From Ambrosia x helenae (lineage: Eukaryota > Streptophyta > Magnoliopsida > Asterales > Asteraceae), in the NCBI GenBank assembly GCA_030844895.1, contig JAUTDX010001480.1, positions 1-64,000 of the forward strand: DNA of 64,000 nt, given 5' to 3'. The notes under the pieces are model-generated. The model did not search any database. It was not told where the DNA came from and saw nothing but the letters and a program-made list of their open reading frames with translations. The number at the start of each line of letters is the position of its first letter. Position 1 is the stretch's first letter. This document shows, piece after piece, positions 22,731 to 33,667 of the stretch. Made by a program: the position numbers and the translations under genes.

Positions 22731-22847
22731 TGGTCGGTACCACACCCCTCAGCCTAATACCATCAATATTCCTAAATTATACCTTATCCCAAGGATCAAA
22801 CCATGGTTAATCCACAACAGAAAAGCTGTCTTGACCAATAGGCCAAA

Positions 22848-23590
22848 CTAGGGTTGTTCACAAGCTGAGCCGATCCGAGCAGAGCTTTGCTCGTGCTTGG
22901 CTCGTTTACGAACCGAACGGAGCAGCTCGTTTACAATCGAGCCAAAAAGCGAACGAGCATTCTTCGAGCGCAATTTTTTCGAGCGAGAATCGAGCGGATA
23001 GTAATATGGACGATCATAAAATTGGGATGTTTCCTTCGATGTTTTCATTGTCGGGTGACAACTAAGGTCGAAATGTCCGATGATAACACTAATATTGAGA
23101 TCCTAGTGTCCAAGGATGAGGCTTAGATTGAGGCTGGTGAGGTGATGAGCATACGTCAAAGAACAGTTGTTGCATTGTGACGTATGTGTGATATCAAGCG
23201 ACAATTAGTGATGGACTAATAATATAAAGAAGTCAAGACTGTCACCTCATGACTTATTGTTTTACTATTAAATCTAGTGTTAAAATTTTTATTGAGTTAA
23301 GTAGGCTAGTTATATTTTTTTTGCATATACTGAGTCAAATCCAATAGAATCTTATATATAAAGCCATAAATTTATCTGTAAATTGTGTATATATTTATTA
23401 TTAAATAAATAAAAATTTATTCGAGCTGAACCGAGCCGAGCGTACCTTTGCTTGTGCTTGGCTCATTTACAAACCGAATCGAGACGATCGGCTCATATAC
23501 AACCGATCGGAAGATCGAGCAAACATTTTTTGAGCATTTTCTGAACGAGTGACGAACGAGCCACGAGCGGCGAGCGATTTGAACAGCCCT
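22848..23590. mobile_element. hAT-type element with GAGC-rich ends
   Basis: The left end CTAGGGTTGTTCA and right end TGAACAGCCCT(AG) are inverted. AGGCCAAA flanks both sides (22840-22847 and 23591-23598), an 8-bp hAT duplication. The subterminal 150 bp at each end are dense in GAGC/GCTC and CGAGC motifs in opposite orientations, typical of transposase-binding subterminal repeats. There is no transposase. Confidence 0.7.
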
Positions 23591-23598
23591 AGGCCAAA

Positions 23599-24189
23599 TG
23601 CCTAAGTGGCGGCAACATCAATTACCAATCCAACAAAAAGCCCCATGTTATTTCCATCACCTACAACCTTTATGTCCGGGCTCATTTAAGGCTGTCATGT
23701 TTAGATTTTTTTATGAGCAATTCTTGTGTAGCGTCAGGGAATTCCTATGGTTGGGGAGCAACCATCACCTCAGACAAAAATTTGGATCGGCTGGCCGCTT
23801 AAACAAAGATTGAGGCTAAGTTGAAGCCTAAACAAGCTTGTGCTTGGCTCGGCACGTTTACACCCTACATAGCAAATACTTAAGAAATGTAATTTAGAAT
23901 AGCAAATTCATTAGTGTGAGTATATTATCATAATACTTAGAGCATGTGTAGTCGTTCATTAAATTTAGCGCCCCACCTTGTTTTCTTTTGGCTGAAAGTT
24001 GATGGCACAATCTTCAAGGTGAAATGGCGTTATAATCTTAACGTTCAACACTCAATTTTGGAATTTCCAAGCCCAAAAGCGCCTCTTAAGGCCCATGCGT
24101 AACGGTGTTTGGGCGCTAAGTTGGGATTTAAGGCCCCCAATAACGTCCCACTACAAATGGTCTTAACAAAGAATTATATAAGGGTGGAT
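23599..24189. other. Intergenic DNA
   Basis: No gene. A segment starting TTAGAGCATGTGTAGTCG at about 23938 resembles a Tourist-type MITE start, and several GGCGCTAA/TTAGCGCC motifs occur. No matching end was defined. Confidence 0.4.
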
Positions 24190-24491
24190 GGGGCGCTACC
24201 AGAATTGGGCACGGGTACCCCACTACCAGCTCGGTAACACCGCCGCCACCCGTGCTGGTAGGGGTCCCGTGAACCAATTTCTTGTTCCATCTAACGGGTT
24301 GGTAGTGTGGCACGGTGCAAACTTTTAGGTGATTTTTATTTCTTTTTTGACCGTTTTAATGTTTATTAATTGTTTTTTACTTTCAAACGGTCATATTTTG
24401 TGACCGTTTTAATCTTTAGGTTTATAAAACACAATACATTCCCACGGTTTTGAATAAAAAACATAGAAATCTTATCAATACTTTTAAAAAA

Positions 24492-25761
24492 ATGAATGAT
24501 ATTGACGTAGAAGATGTTCAAGTAATCGTTCCCCCGCTCGAGGTTCACCCGATGTTACACTCAGGCGATAGTAGCCTTGAGTTTCTGACGGACCTTGCAC
24601 GGCGGGCAGAGGAAGACATAGCAACATCTAAGAAATGATACGTGTCACGTGATCGCGAGGGAGGCAATGCGCGGTTAATAAATGACTACTTTGCTGAAGT
24701 ACCAAAATACACCGACGCACAGTTTAAACAAAGGTATCGCATGTCGAGACGTCTATTTCTACGTATTGTAGCAGATGTTGAAGCAAACTTCGAATGGTTC
24801 AGAAAGAGCATGGACGGTCGGTTTAGAAAGAGTTTACGCCTATGCAAAAAGTATCTTCAGCAGTGAAACAACTCGCAACCGGTAATCCTCCAGACGAATA
24901 CGGTGAGTATTTATGTATGTCTGAGAGGACGTCGCGCGAATGTTTACAATTTTCTTGCAATGCCATCATTAAGTTATACGGGGCTGGGTTTTTACGAAGA
25001 CCAACAAGCCACGACATTGCATGTTTGTATGAAGCACACGAAGAAAGACATCACCTTCCCAGCATGATCGGTAGAATTGACTGCACTCATTTAGTGTGGC
25101 AAGCATGTCCTAGGGAATTACGAGGACAATATATGCGAGACGATCACCAATACCCTACGATCATGCTAGAAGCGGTTGCTTCGCAAGATCTTTGGTTTTG
25201 GCATGGATTTTTTGGCCCCCCCGATTCACTGAACGACATAAATGTCCTCCAACAATCCCCGGTTTTTCTTAACCAACGAAACGGAACGGTGCCACAGTGT
25301 CCATTTACTTTAAATGGCCACTTATATAAACGTGGATATTATCTTACCGATGGCATCTACCCAACCTGGTCAACGTTTGTGAAAGCGTTTCGATATCCCA
25401 CCGGCCCTAAGGAAAAGAAATTCGTTAAGGCGCAAGAGTCGGCAAGGAAGGATGTTGAGCGAGCGTTCGGAGTATTAAAGGGAAATGGGGAATTACCGCA
25501 CGACCCTTGAGGCCCAAAACCGTTGCTAGGTGTAGCGTCATCGTCTATACGTGCATGATATTGCACAACATGATAATTAAAGACGAGGGGCGTGCGATAT
25601 CACCGGTCCACATACACGATCCCCCAATCCAACCGTTCTTCGACGAGGAAGCACTTGCGGAGTTGATAGACTCCGATACGCATTTCCGACTTCAAAATGA
25701 TCTCGTGGAACATCTAGACGGACTTGATCTACCGTATCTCGACGTGGAGGACTCCGAATAG
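24492..25761 (+). pseudogene. PIF/Harbinger DDE transposase, broken
   Basis: The protein begins MNDIDVEDVQ (24492) and stops at 24636-24638. It resumes to about 24840 with LINDYFAEVPKYTDAQFKQRYRMSRRLF, changes frame, and runs to a break near 25490 and on to 25761. The catalytic blocks survive: D in MIGRIDCTHLVW, D in GPPDSLNDINVL, and E in ESARKDVERAFGVL. This is the plant Harbinger transposase family that also gave rise to ALP1-type host proteins. At least one stop and two frameshifts make it inactive. No Myb-like partner gene lies inside this element, although the family normally needs one. Confidence 0.88.
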
Positions 25762-25775
25762 TTTTTCTTTTATTT

Positions 25776-26208
25776 GTTTTTTTTTTTTTTGAAGGGCCAA
25801 CTAAACAACGCCGGGTACTTCGTACGCGGCACCCCAGTAGCAAAGATAGGGGCATAGCCCGACCCACCCTGGACGCACGAAGCCCCTAGCCCCCGCCCGA
25901 CAACTCGCTTCCAGAGAAAACCCGACCCACATACATGCCCAAAGGCACGACAGTAGTGAACCGGTAAAACCTGGCGAGATCAGGACTCGAACTCATGACC
26001 ATAGGCCATGAGTCATCCATCATTTCTCATTATGTCTTTCATGGGAATCGAACCTGAGACCTCAAAGAGAGATCCCTGGTCCATTCACCAACTGAGCTAC
26101 CCGTGAAGGACAAAAAATGTTGCATGTGCCAGGACTCGAACCCGAGTCTCTGGCCGGTTCAATGGTTTTAAAATCACAAGCCAGACCAACTAGTCTGACC
26201 CTGAGAAC
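25776..26208 (-). mobile_element. SINE with several tRNA-like modules
   Basis: Flanked by a perfect 16-bp duplication AGTTTTTCTTTTATTT (25760-25775 and 26209-26224); the A tail is the T run at 25777-25790. Reading the minus strand from 26208, a first module has CAGACTAGTTGG and GGTTCGAGTCC. A second has a perfect A box TAGCTCAGTTGG and B box GGTTCGATTCC. A third B box GTTCGAGTCC lies further on (near 25990). A unique 3' half of about 200 bp follows. The SINE landed exactly on the transposase stop codon (TAG at 25759-25761). Confidence 0.85.
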
Positions 26209-26471
26209 AGTTTTTCTTTTATTTAGTTTATTTTTAATTTATGTGTATTTATATTTCTATTTTTATTTGCCTTTAATATTGTAATTTTATTTTATTTAGT
26301 TTAGTAATATGTTTAATTAATGTTTCTTTAAAAAATAATAAAAAATAAAGATTTCAGTGAAGTGGATCAGTGGAGTGCTGCCTACAAAAAACTGATTCAG
26401 TGAAGTAATGTGGCAGTGCAGGATTGGTTAAAATCAGTGAAAGAAAATGCAAACACTAGTAGCACCCCTTA

Positions 26472-26917
26472 TGCTCTAATAGAACTAAGAAGACGCTTAA
26501 ATGGCAACTGATGTAAGCATCCTTGTAAGCATCATGCTGATGTATGCATCCATGTAAGCATCATGTCACAATTTGTCTTAATTGTTAATATTTTCTTGAT
26601 CCATTTATAAAGTCATTTTGTTGCTGCTACTTATAGCCTAGTAAGAGTGAAGACATATTTCTATAAGACCTAAACACATCGTGTCACGCATGTGTGTAAA
26701 CCGCATCCCGCGATAATACGCAGATAATGCGGCAACACGTGGGTAATACGACTCTGGTTAACATAAAAGTTAAAACCTATCCAGGTGAACTTAAAGGCTC
26801 AAATAGGCGTACTAGTTTTGTTTGGGCTTAAAGGGAACTAGGCCTAGCTTACTGTGCCCCAATGTGCAGGCTTTGCTGAGTCGTCGGTCCAAGCGGTAAA
26901 GTTGTTGTTGGTGATGG
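26472..26917. other. Intergenic DNA
   Basis: No gene. Short repeats of ATGTAAGCATC occur at about 26510-26570. Confidence 0.5.
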
Positions 26918-27503
26918 GATATGGTTATAGTTGGCGTGCATCCCATCACCAGTAACTTGGCTACCGGTGAGATTTACTGTGACCCAAGTTACTTTTGTCT
27001 AAATAAAAAATATAAACTAAACTTATTATCGAGAGTTCTATATTTTATTTTCATTTTGTCGAGCCGGGGGTCTCTCTATGTAAAGTTGTTTTATATTTTA
27101 TTTTCATTCTAAATATCTCAAGTATTTTACTAGAAGTTAACCATTTTGTTTGATTTATATAGATGGCCACCTGTCATCAAATGTTGCGACTTGTATGAAA
27201 ACAAAGTCAGATGCAGTAAATAATATAGATATTTATTTTCAGTTACTTATAATTAAGAAAAAAGGAAAGAGGGTGTATCTGGAGAAAATTTTACTTGCTG
27301 GAGGTCTCATCTTCATCTTGACATATGTGTAACAGTGTAACATCTTCATCATACCCAAGCGATCATATTTATTTCATTTTGTAATTCTCCATTATCTGCT
27401 CTCTACTAAATTACACACATGTCTGCGGTTTTAACTGGAGTAAACAAGATAGTTATAAAACGATTAAATATATAGATTCACTAGTGTAAACTCTATAGTT
27501 ATC

Positions 27504-28586
27504 GAGTTTTTTGCCAAACTAGTGGATTTTCCCGATTTTTTTGTGTCTTTGGTAGTTGTCAGAACCCATTTTGTGAAAATAGTAGTCCCGCAATCTTAGA
27601 TTGCGGGAATGGGTGATGTGGCATGCCACCTTGGACGAGCTGGAGAAGGGCCAAGACACTCGTGGACGAGATCAGACGTGGCTGTGTTACGTGGAAGACC
27701 CGCAATCTCCGATTGCGGGAATGTTTCAGAAGCAACTGTTCATGCAATCTCAGATTGCGGGATTACTTCAGGTTTATATCTATTTCTTTTATCTATAACA
27801 GTGAACTTAAAAGGATTTGGGGAGGGTGAAACAGTATCTTTTTGAGGATCTTGGTTACCTGCAGATCTGTAATTTGACAAATTAGTTTCTTGACGCGGAT
27901 GATCTTCGTTACTACTACTACTCGCCCCTTTATTCTGGTTAGCCCTTTCACAATCAAGCTCCCTAATCTTGTGCAAATACCTCTTCAATGGCTCTGCATA
28001 ATCATCAAACCCTAGATTCAACATTGCCCAACACACATCATCTCCGTTGACAGTCTTTCGCTTTTCTTTTACGACAATGATCAGATGCTTCACCAGTCAC
28101 AAAGCTTATAAACTTCGATACACATTCTTGCATGGTTTCTTTAGCTTCTTTCGAGATTTTCGCGTTTGGAGGAAGGATTTGCTTCATGATTCGACCTACA
28201 TTCGCTATTGGTAGCAATCGGTCTTGTTCCTTGATCACACCTGGATCTTGTTGAGAATTAGTAGTACTTGTGCTAGCATCATATGAGAAGTTTAAAACTT
28301 CTCTACCTGAGTTATTAGAGCCTATATTGTGATCCATATTGGTTAAGTAAATCTTTTTTGAAACACTATTCCCGCAATCTAAGATTGCGGGACTGCCACA
28401 TCCTCCAGCCACGTCTGCAACATCGTCCACGAGGTCAGCACCTTCTCCAGCTCGTCCAAGGTGGCATGCCACATCACCCATTCCCGCAATCTTAGATTGC
28501 GGGACTCCTATTTTCACAAAATGGGTTCTGACAACTACCAAAGACACAAAAAACTCGGGGAAAACCACTAGTTTGGCAAAAAACTC
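27504..28586 (-). mobile_element. Pack-MULE carrying an NF-YB gene
   Basis: The ends begin GAGTTTTTTGCCAAACTAGTGG and are inverted repeats of about 225 bp (27504-27727 and 28361-28586). A perfect 9-bp duplication ATAGTTATC flanks it (27495-27503 and 28587-28595), the size typical of Mutator. Hairpins with arms CCCGCAATCT/AGATTGCGGG occur at 27586, 27699 and 27743 (partial) and at 28370 and 28482. Between the ends there is no transposase, only the NF-YB reading frame on the minus strand. Confidence 0.92.
27740..28337 (-). pseudogene. NF-YB: Captured NF-YB (CBF-B/HAP3) transcription factor, one frameshift
   Basis: Starts MDHNIGSNNSGREVLNF (28337). Residues 38-88 are the first half of the NF-YB histone fold: EQDRLLPIANVGRIMKQ, NAKISKEAKETMQECV and FISFVTGEASD. 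The rest (KRKTVNGDDVCWAML, GFDDYAEPLKRYLHK) continues one frame over, because of one extra base in an AAAA run near 28068. A polar tail rich in Ser, Asn and Gln follows and ends inside the MULE's inverted repeat. NF-YB pairs with NF-YC and NF-YA to bind CCAAT boxes. The sequence is closest in memory to the NF-YB5 branch. No intron interrupts the fold. Otherwise well preserved, so capture is probably recent. If the extra base is an assembly error, the gene would be intact. Confidence 0.92.
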
Positions 28587-28642
28587 ATAGTTATCAAACT
28601 ATTGTATTTATCAATAAGACAATAAACAACAAACATAACATG

Positions 28643-28829
28643 TATAAGGAAATAACATAATTCATGGAGTCATATCTTCCTCTCCAATCAAGTCATTTAT
28701 GTGTATTCATTGAGTCAATTATATTCTTGTATAGAGGAGTGATTATCTCCTTAATAGTTGCCTTGTATTTGTATTTATATTCTTGTACAAGCCATGTATC
28801 AAATTAGTTGAAACCATTGTGTGTTAATA
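28643..28829 (+). repeat. 5' LTR of the copia element
   Basis: 187 bp, TATAAGG...TTAATA, followed directly by the primer binding site TGGTATCAGCC. Confidence 0.92.
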
Positions 28830-28924
28830 TGGTATCAGCCTAATAACATATCAAGATCCTTCCTAGCTTCCTCTCCTTTCTTCCTATTTCTTTTTTTTTT
28901 TCCGATCGTAACCTTTTTTTCCCC

Positions 28925-31900
28925 ATGGCTGTCGACCCACAACACCTTCCACTTCATTCTCTCAGCCACCTTGTCAATATCAAATTAACCTCAACCAACT
29001 ATCTCCCATGGGAGAAGCAAATTACTCCGGTTCTCTCATACCTCAAACTTTCCGATCATATTCTCGGTGACACCTCTCCTCCACCCGAAACCATTATTTC
29101 CGACAACACACCCGTCCCTAACCTTGACTTCATTTCTTGGCAACTTGCCGATCAAAAAGTCCTTCTTCTCATAAACTCTACTCTAACCGAAGAAGCCATG
29201 GCGGAAACTATCGGTCATACCACGGCCAAAGCCGTTTGGAAAGCTCTAGCCAATGCCTATAGCCACTCCTCTATTGAATGAATTCACAACCTCAAAGACT
29301 CTCTTCGAACTCTTCAAAAAGGGACATCCTCGGTCTCAGAATTTGGTTGCAAATTTAAAGCGTTAGCGGACCAACTTTCGGCTATTGGACATCCAATAAG
29401 TGACGAAGACAAACGTCATTGGTTCCTTTGTGGACTCGGTCCCTCTTTTGAAAAATTTTCTACTTCTCAACGAACCATTCGTCCAGCTCCTTCATTTCGT
29501 GATCTTTTGGCTAATGCCGAGAATCAAGAAATGTTTGTCCAACAATTACATGGCTCTCAAACTCCTCAAGCCGCTTTCTATGCCCACCCACACAAAAATT
29601 CTCAAAACCGGTCTTCCTCCACTCGTGGACGAGGCCTTCTTCCTACACCAAACAAAGCCGCTTTCCGCGCCTCTTCTTCACGAGGTCGACCTTCTTCCTA
29701 CACCAAACGTCCGCCTCATTGTCAACTCTGTCGCCAAACCGGTCACTATGCGAGTACTTGTCCTCAACTCGCCACTTTTGCCCAAAAATCGACCACTCTT
29801 GATGCCAATCTTGCCGAGGCCTTTCATGCCCAATGCAGCATAGCATCCGACTCTCCCGATTGGACCGCTGACTCAGGTGCTACAACACATATGTTGTCCT
29901 CCATTCGTGATTTAATAAATTTAAAATCTCAAAATGGTGACCTTTGTGTTACTTTTGGCAACAGAAAATCAACACCCGTTACACATATTTGGAACACTAA
30001 ATTAAATATATCCATTAATTTACAAAATGTTTTAGTAGTTCCCAACTTAACAAAAATTCTACTCTCAATTAGTAGATTAACAAATGATTCTCCGGTTGAC
30101 GTTTTGTTTTCTAATGATTTTTTCTAAATTCAAGACCGAAAAACAGCGGAGGTTCTAGCTAAAGGCACGTGCGAGAATGGTCTCTATGTTCTCACCCAAG
30201 GTCACAAGTCTCTTGTTGCTGCGCTTTCCGCATCCCACTTGCATGCTTCCTTCAATAAATGGTATAGTCGACTAGGACATGTTTCTTTTGATACAATTAC
30301 TAATTTAAATAAACTTGGTCGTGTTTTTGTTACATCCATATTACCCAAACCAGGCTTGTGTGAATCCTGTGAATTATCAAAAGCAAAACACCTACCATTT
30401 ATTGAAAATCCAAAACGTGCACAACAAGTTCTAGACTTAATCCATTGTGACCTTTGGGGACCCACACACGTGCTTTCCAAGGATGGTTATCGATATTATG
30501 TTATTTTTATCGATGACTATTCGCGTTTCACTTGGTTCTACCCATTAAAAGCAAAATCCGAATTTTTTTTTGCCATTCTCTCAACGTTTTTAACATTTGT
30601 TCAAAATCAATTTTCAACAACTGTTACAGTTTTTCAAAGTGATGGTGGCACCGAATTCACAAATCATCAAGTTCAAACATGTTTTCAACAACAAGGCATA
30701 CATCATAGAATGTCATGTCCTCACACACCCGAACAAAATGGGTAGGGCCGAACGGAAGCACCGTCACATAACCGAAACCGGCCTTGCCATGATGTTCAAT
30801 GCTAATGCCCCACCCACTCTTTGGTTTGATGCCTTCACCTCCGCCACCTACATCATCAATCGCCTACCCACAAAACTTCTAGACAACAAATCCCCATTTG
30901 AAGTTTTGTTCAACCAACCACCTACTTACTCAAACATGCGTATTTTTGGTTGTAGAGTTTTTCCTTACCTTAGAGACTATACCAAAAATAAACTTGAACC
31001 AAGAAGTGCTCTTTGCATATTCATTGGCTGTAGTCCTAAGTATAAAGGTTTTCAATGTCTTGAACCTTCATCGGGTCGTGTTTACACAACTCGTTATGCC
31101 AAATTTGATGAGGACATCCTACCATTTCACAATAACTCTGCATCCACTAATGCTACCAACTTACCTATCACCAATTTTGAGGAACAAATACCCACTTCCA
31201 CCGCCCCTAACACTCCCTTTCCAACCAACACAACATCTACCAACCACTCCACCTCATGTTTTCCTTCCTGTGACATTTCTCACATTCCAAAACCCCAACC
31301 TCTACCCTCTACTACTACCAGCCCAACCCAAAGCCCATCCTCTTCAACCACTTCTGATCCAGAAACCTCCCCCCTGGCCCACATTCCTTCCGCACCCAAC
31401 AGCCCACCCAACAATCCTCCACCACCTCCTTTCAGCCCAAACAATCAAACTCATCCTCACCACTCACCTACGTCCACCACAACTAACCAACCTTCCCCTC
31501 AAAATTCCACAACCGTACCACCCCAAGCCACAAACTCTCATCCCATGACTACTCGAGCAAAGGCAGGAATTTTAAAACCAAAACAATTTTCACACCTTGC
31601 TCAACTCACCACTCATCCTTTGCATCATTCTCTTTTTTCCTCTCACATCCCAAAAGGCATCCAAACCGCTCTCAAAAATCCAAAATGGATCCAAGCAATG
31701 CATGAGGAACTCAAAGCTCTTCATGCAAACAAAACTTGGACTCTTGTTCCTCGGCCTCCTAACACCAACATCGTTGGCTCAAAATGGATTAATAGAATAA
31801 AATATAAATCTAATGGATCCATTGACCGCTACAAAGCAAGACTTGTAGCTCAAGGATTCACGCAAGTCCCGGGGCTTGATTTTTCTCACACTTTTAGTCC

Positions 31901-33127
31901 CGTTGTCAAATCCTCCACTATTCGTGTGGTTCTTAGTCTTGCCACCATCAACAATCGGGCTTTGAAGATTCTCACCAACCCAACCATGTGTGCAAAATAA
32001 ACCGTGCTCTATATGGTTTAAAACAAGCACCTCGTGCTTGGTTTCAACGATTAAGCTCCTTTCTTCTTAATCGTGGGTTTTTAAATAGTCGAGCCGATAC
32101 ATCGTTGTTCATTTACAATCACCAAGGTATCCTTATTTATCTTCTTGTTTATGTTGACGACATCATCATCACCGGGAACAATGAAAATTTCATCAATAAC
32201 TTCACATCTTGTCTCAACAAAGAATTCAAAATAAAAGACCTTGGCTCTCTAAATTTCTTTCTTGGGCTCGAAGTTCAACACACAAAATTGGGTATCTTTC
32301 TAAACCAATCCAAGTATGCTCATGATATTCTCGCCCGAGCTGGCTTACTTGATTCTAAACCTGTTGCTACTCCCTTGACTCCTAAAGACATCTTTTCCTC
32401 CGACGGCAAACCATTTCACGACCCCACTCTTTATCGCTCTCTTGTTGGTGCCCTTCAATATCTCACTATCACCCGTCCTGATCTCTCGTATGCCGTAAAT
32501 CAAGCTAGCCAATTCCTTCAATCTCCCACAACCACTCATTTTCAGCTAGTTAAAAAGATTCTTCGTTATGTTAAGGGCACTTTAACACATGGTTTAACTT
32601 TTGATCGTCCACCTAACACTACTTTATTAGGTTTTTCTGATGCAGATTGGGCTCGTTGTATCGACACAAGAAGATCCACATACGGCTATTGTATCTACTT
32701 AGGAGGAAATTTGGTCTCGTGGAGCGCAAAGAAGCAGCCAACAATGTCAAGATCCAGCTGTGAATCCAAATATAGAGCCATGGCGAACACGGCAGCTGAA
32801 ATTACTTGGTTAACCAACCTTCTTCGGGAACTTCATGCTCTACCACCGGGTTGCCCTACTCTCTTATGTGACAACAAGAGTGCTTTGTTCTTAAGTCAAA
32901 ATCCTATCTCACACAAACGAGCAAAGCACATTGACATAGATTATCATTTTGTCCGTGAGTTGGTAACCGCTGGAAAATTACACACCAAATTCATCTCGAC
33001 TGACAAACAAGTAGCCGATATCTTCACAAAGAGTTTACCAAAACCGTTATTTGAGAGATTTCGGACAATGCTTCGTCTTGGACCTTCACCGACTTGCATT
33101 GACGGGGGGTATAAGGAAATAACATAA
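28925..33127 (+). pseudogene. Copia gag-pol polyprotein, broken
   Basis: Gag starts at 28925 (MAVDPQHLPLHSL) and has a TGA at 29279-29281, most simply a C-to-T change of an Arg codon. The zinc knuckle CQLCRQTGHYASTC is at about 29720-29763 and the protease site TADSGATTHM at about 29870. A stop follows at 30125-30127. Integrase has its HHCC region (WYSRLGHVS...CESCELSKAKH) and a DDE core (FIDDYSRF, QSDGGTEF). One extra base near 30744 shifts the frame. In RT, the block between ALK and NRALYGLKQAPRAW (near 31970) is largely missing, including the first catalytic Asp, while YVDDIIITG (about 32150) remains. RNase H (SDADWA...DNKSALF) is complete to 33127. Confidence 0.93.
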
Positions 33128-33296
33128 TTCATGGAGTCATATCTTCCTCTCCAACCAAGTCATTTATGTGCATTCATTGAGTCAATTATATTCTTATATA
33201 GAGGAGTGATTATCTCCTTAATAGTTGCCTTGTATTTGTATTTATATTCTTGTACAAGCCATGTATCAAATCAGTTGAAACCATTGTGTGTTAATA
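33110..33296 (+). repeat. 3' LTR of the copia element
   Basis: 187 bp, about 98% identical to the 5' LTR by eye, preceded by a G-rich polypurine tract. Confidence 0.92.
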
Positions 33297-33667
33297 ACAT
33301 GTAAATCCCACCGGTAGCCAAGTTACTGGTGTTGGGATGCACGCCAACTATAACCATATCCTATAGGATAGAGAAGTTGCTTCCAATGAGACACTCAACT
33401 CCAAAATCATATCAATGTTGAAAAAGGACAAAATTTCAATTTTTATCCTTTATAATAACCAAAATTATGGTATGGGTCCTTTAAAGTTTTGAGGTTCACT
33501 TTTTATCCTTAATTTGTAAAGTTAGCACATTTCTTGTCCTTTACAGTAACCACCATCTAATTTCTATGTTAAGTGCATGTGAAATATATAATATACCCCT
33601 TCCTATTAAAGAATAAAAAATAACCTAAAATTAAAATAATAAATATAAGGCTCATCTCTAATTAATA

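Larger units (their letters stand above)
24190..26468 (+). mobile_element. PIF/Harbinger element 1 (transposase only)
   Basis: The left end GGGGCGCTACC and right end GTAGCACCCC form inverted termini; TTA follows the right end (26469-26471), fitting the TWA target of Harbinger. Subterminal sequence 24190-24310 aligns along its whole length with the inverted 5' end of element 2 (55215-55325). It contains a broken DDE transposase and a later SINE insertion. The left-flank TTA is not preserved. Confidence 0.75.
28643..33296 (+). mobile_element. Ty1/copia retrotransposon with TA...TA LTR ends
   Basis: Two 187-bp LTRs (28643-28829 and 33110-33296) begin TATAAGG and end TTAATA, not TG...CA. By eye they differ at four positions. 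A 5-bp duplication ACATG flanks the element (28638-28642 and 33297-33301). The primer binding site TGGTATCAGCC starts at 28830, and the polypurine tract ACGGGGGG ends at 33109. The polyprotein order is gag, protease, integrase, RT, RNase H. It carries stops, a frameshift and a deletion in RT, so it is not autonomous now. Confidence 0.95.
26918..33360. mobile_element. Outer DNA element with 60-bp inverted ends, split by two later insertions
   Basis: GGATATGGTTATAGTTGGCG...CCGGTGAGATTTAC at 26918-26977 is matched in reverse complement at 33302-33360 with about two mismatches. Removing the MULE (27504-28586) and the copia element (28643-33296) leaves an element of about 0.7 kb. No flanking duplication is clear, so the superfamily is unknown. 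Confidence 0.55.

Noticed and set aside
26040..26110. Functional tRNA gene on the minus strand
   Set aside because: The A and B boxes are perfect, but the acceptor and D arms do not pair properly. The sequence lies in a SINE bounded by a 16-bp duplication.
15506..28504. Regular repeats resembling a CRISPR array
   Set aside because: The 21-23-bp palindromes are few, irregularly spaced, confined to the inverted ends of two MULEs, and the genome is plant.
30898..31548. 216-codon ORF rich in Leu and Pro
   Set aside because: An alternate frame of the Pro/Ser/Thr-rich linker between integrase and RT of the copia element.
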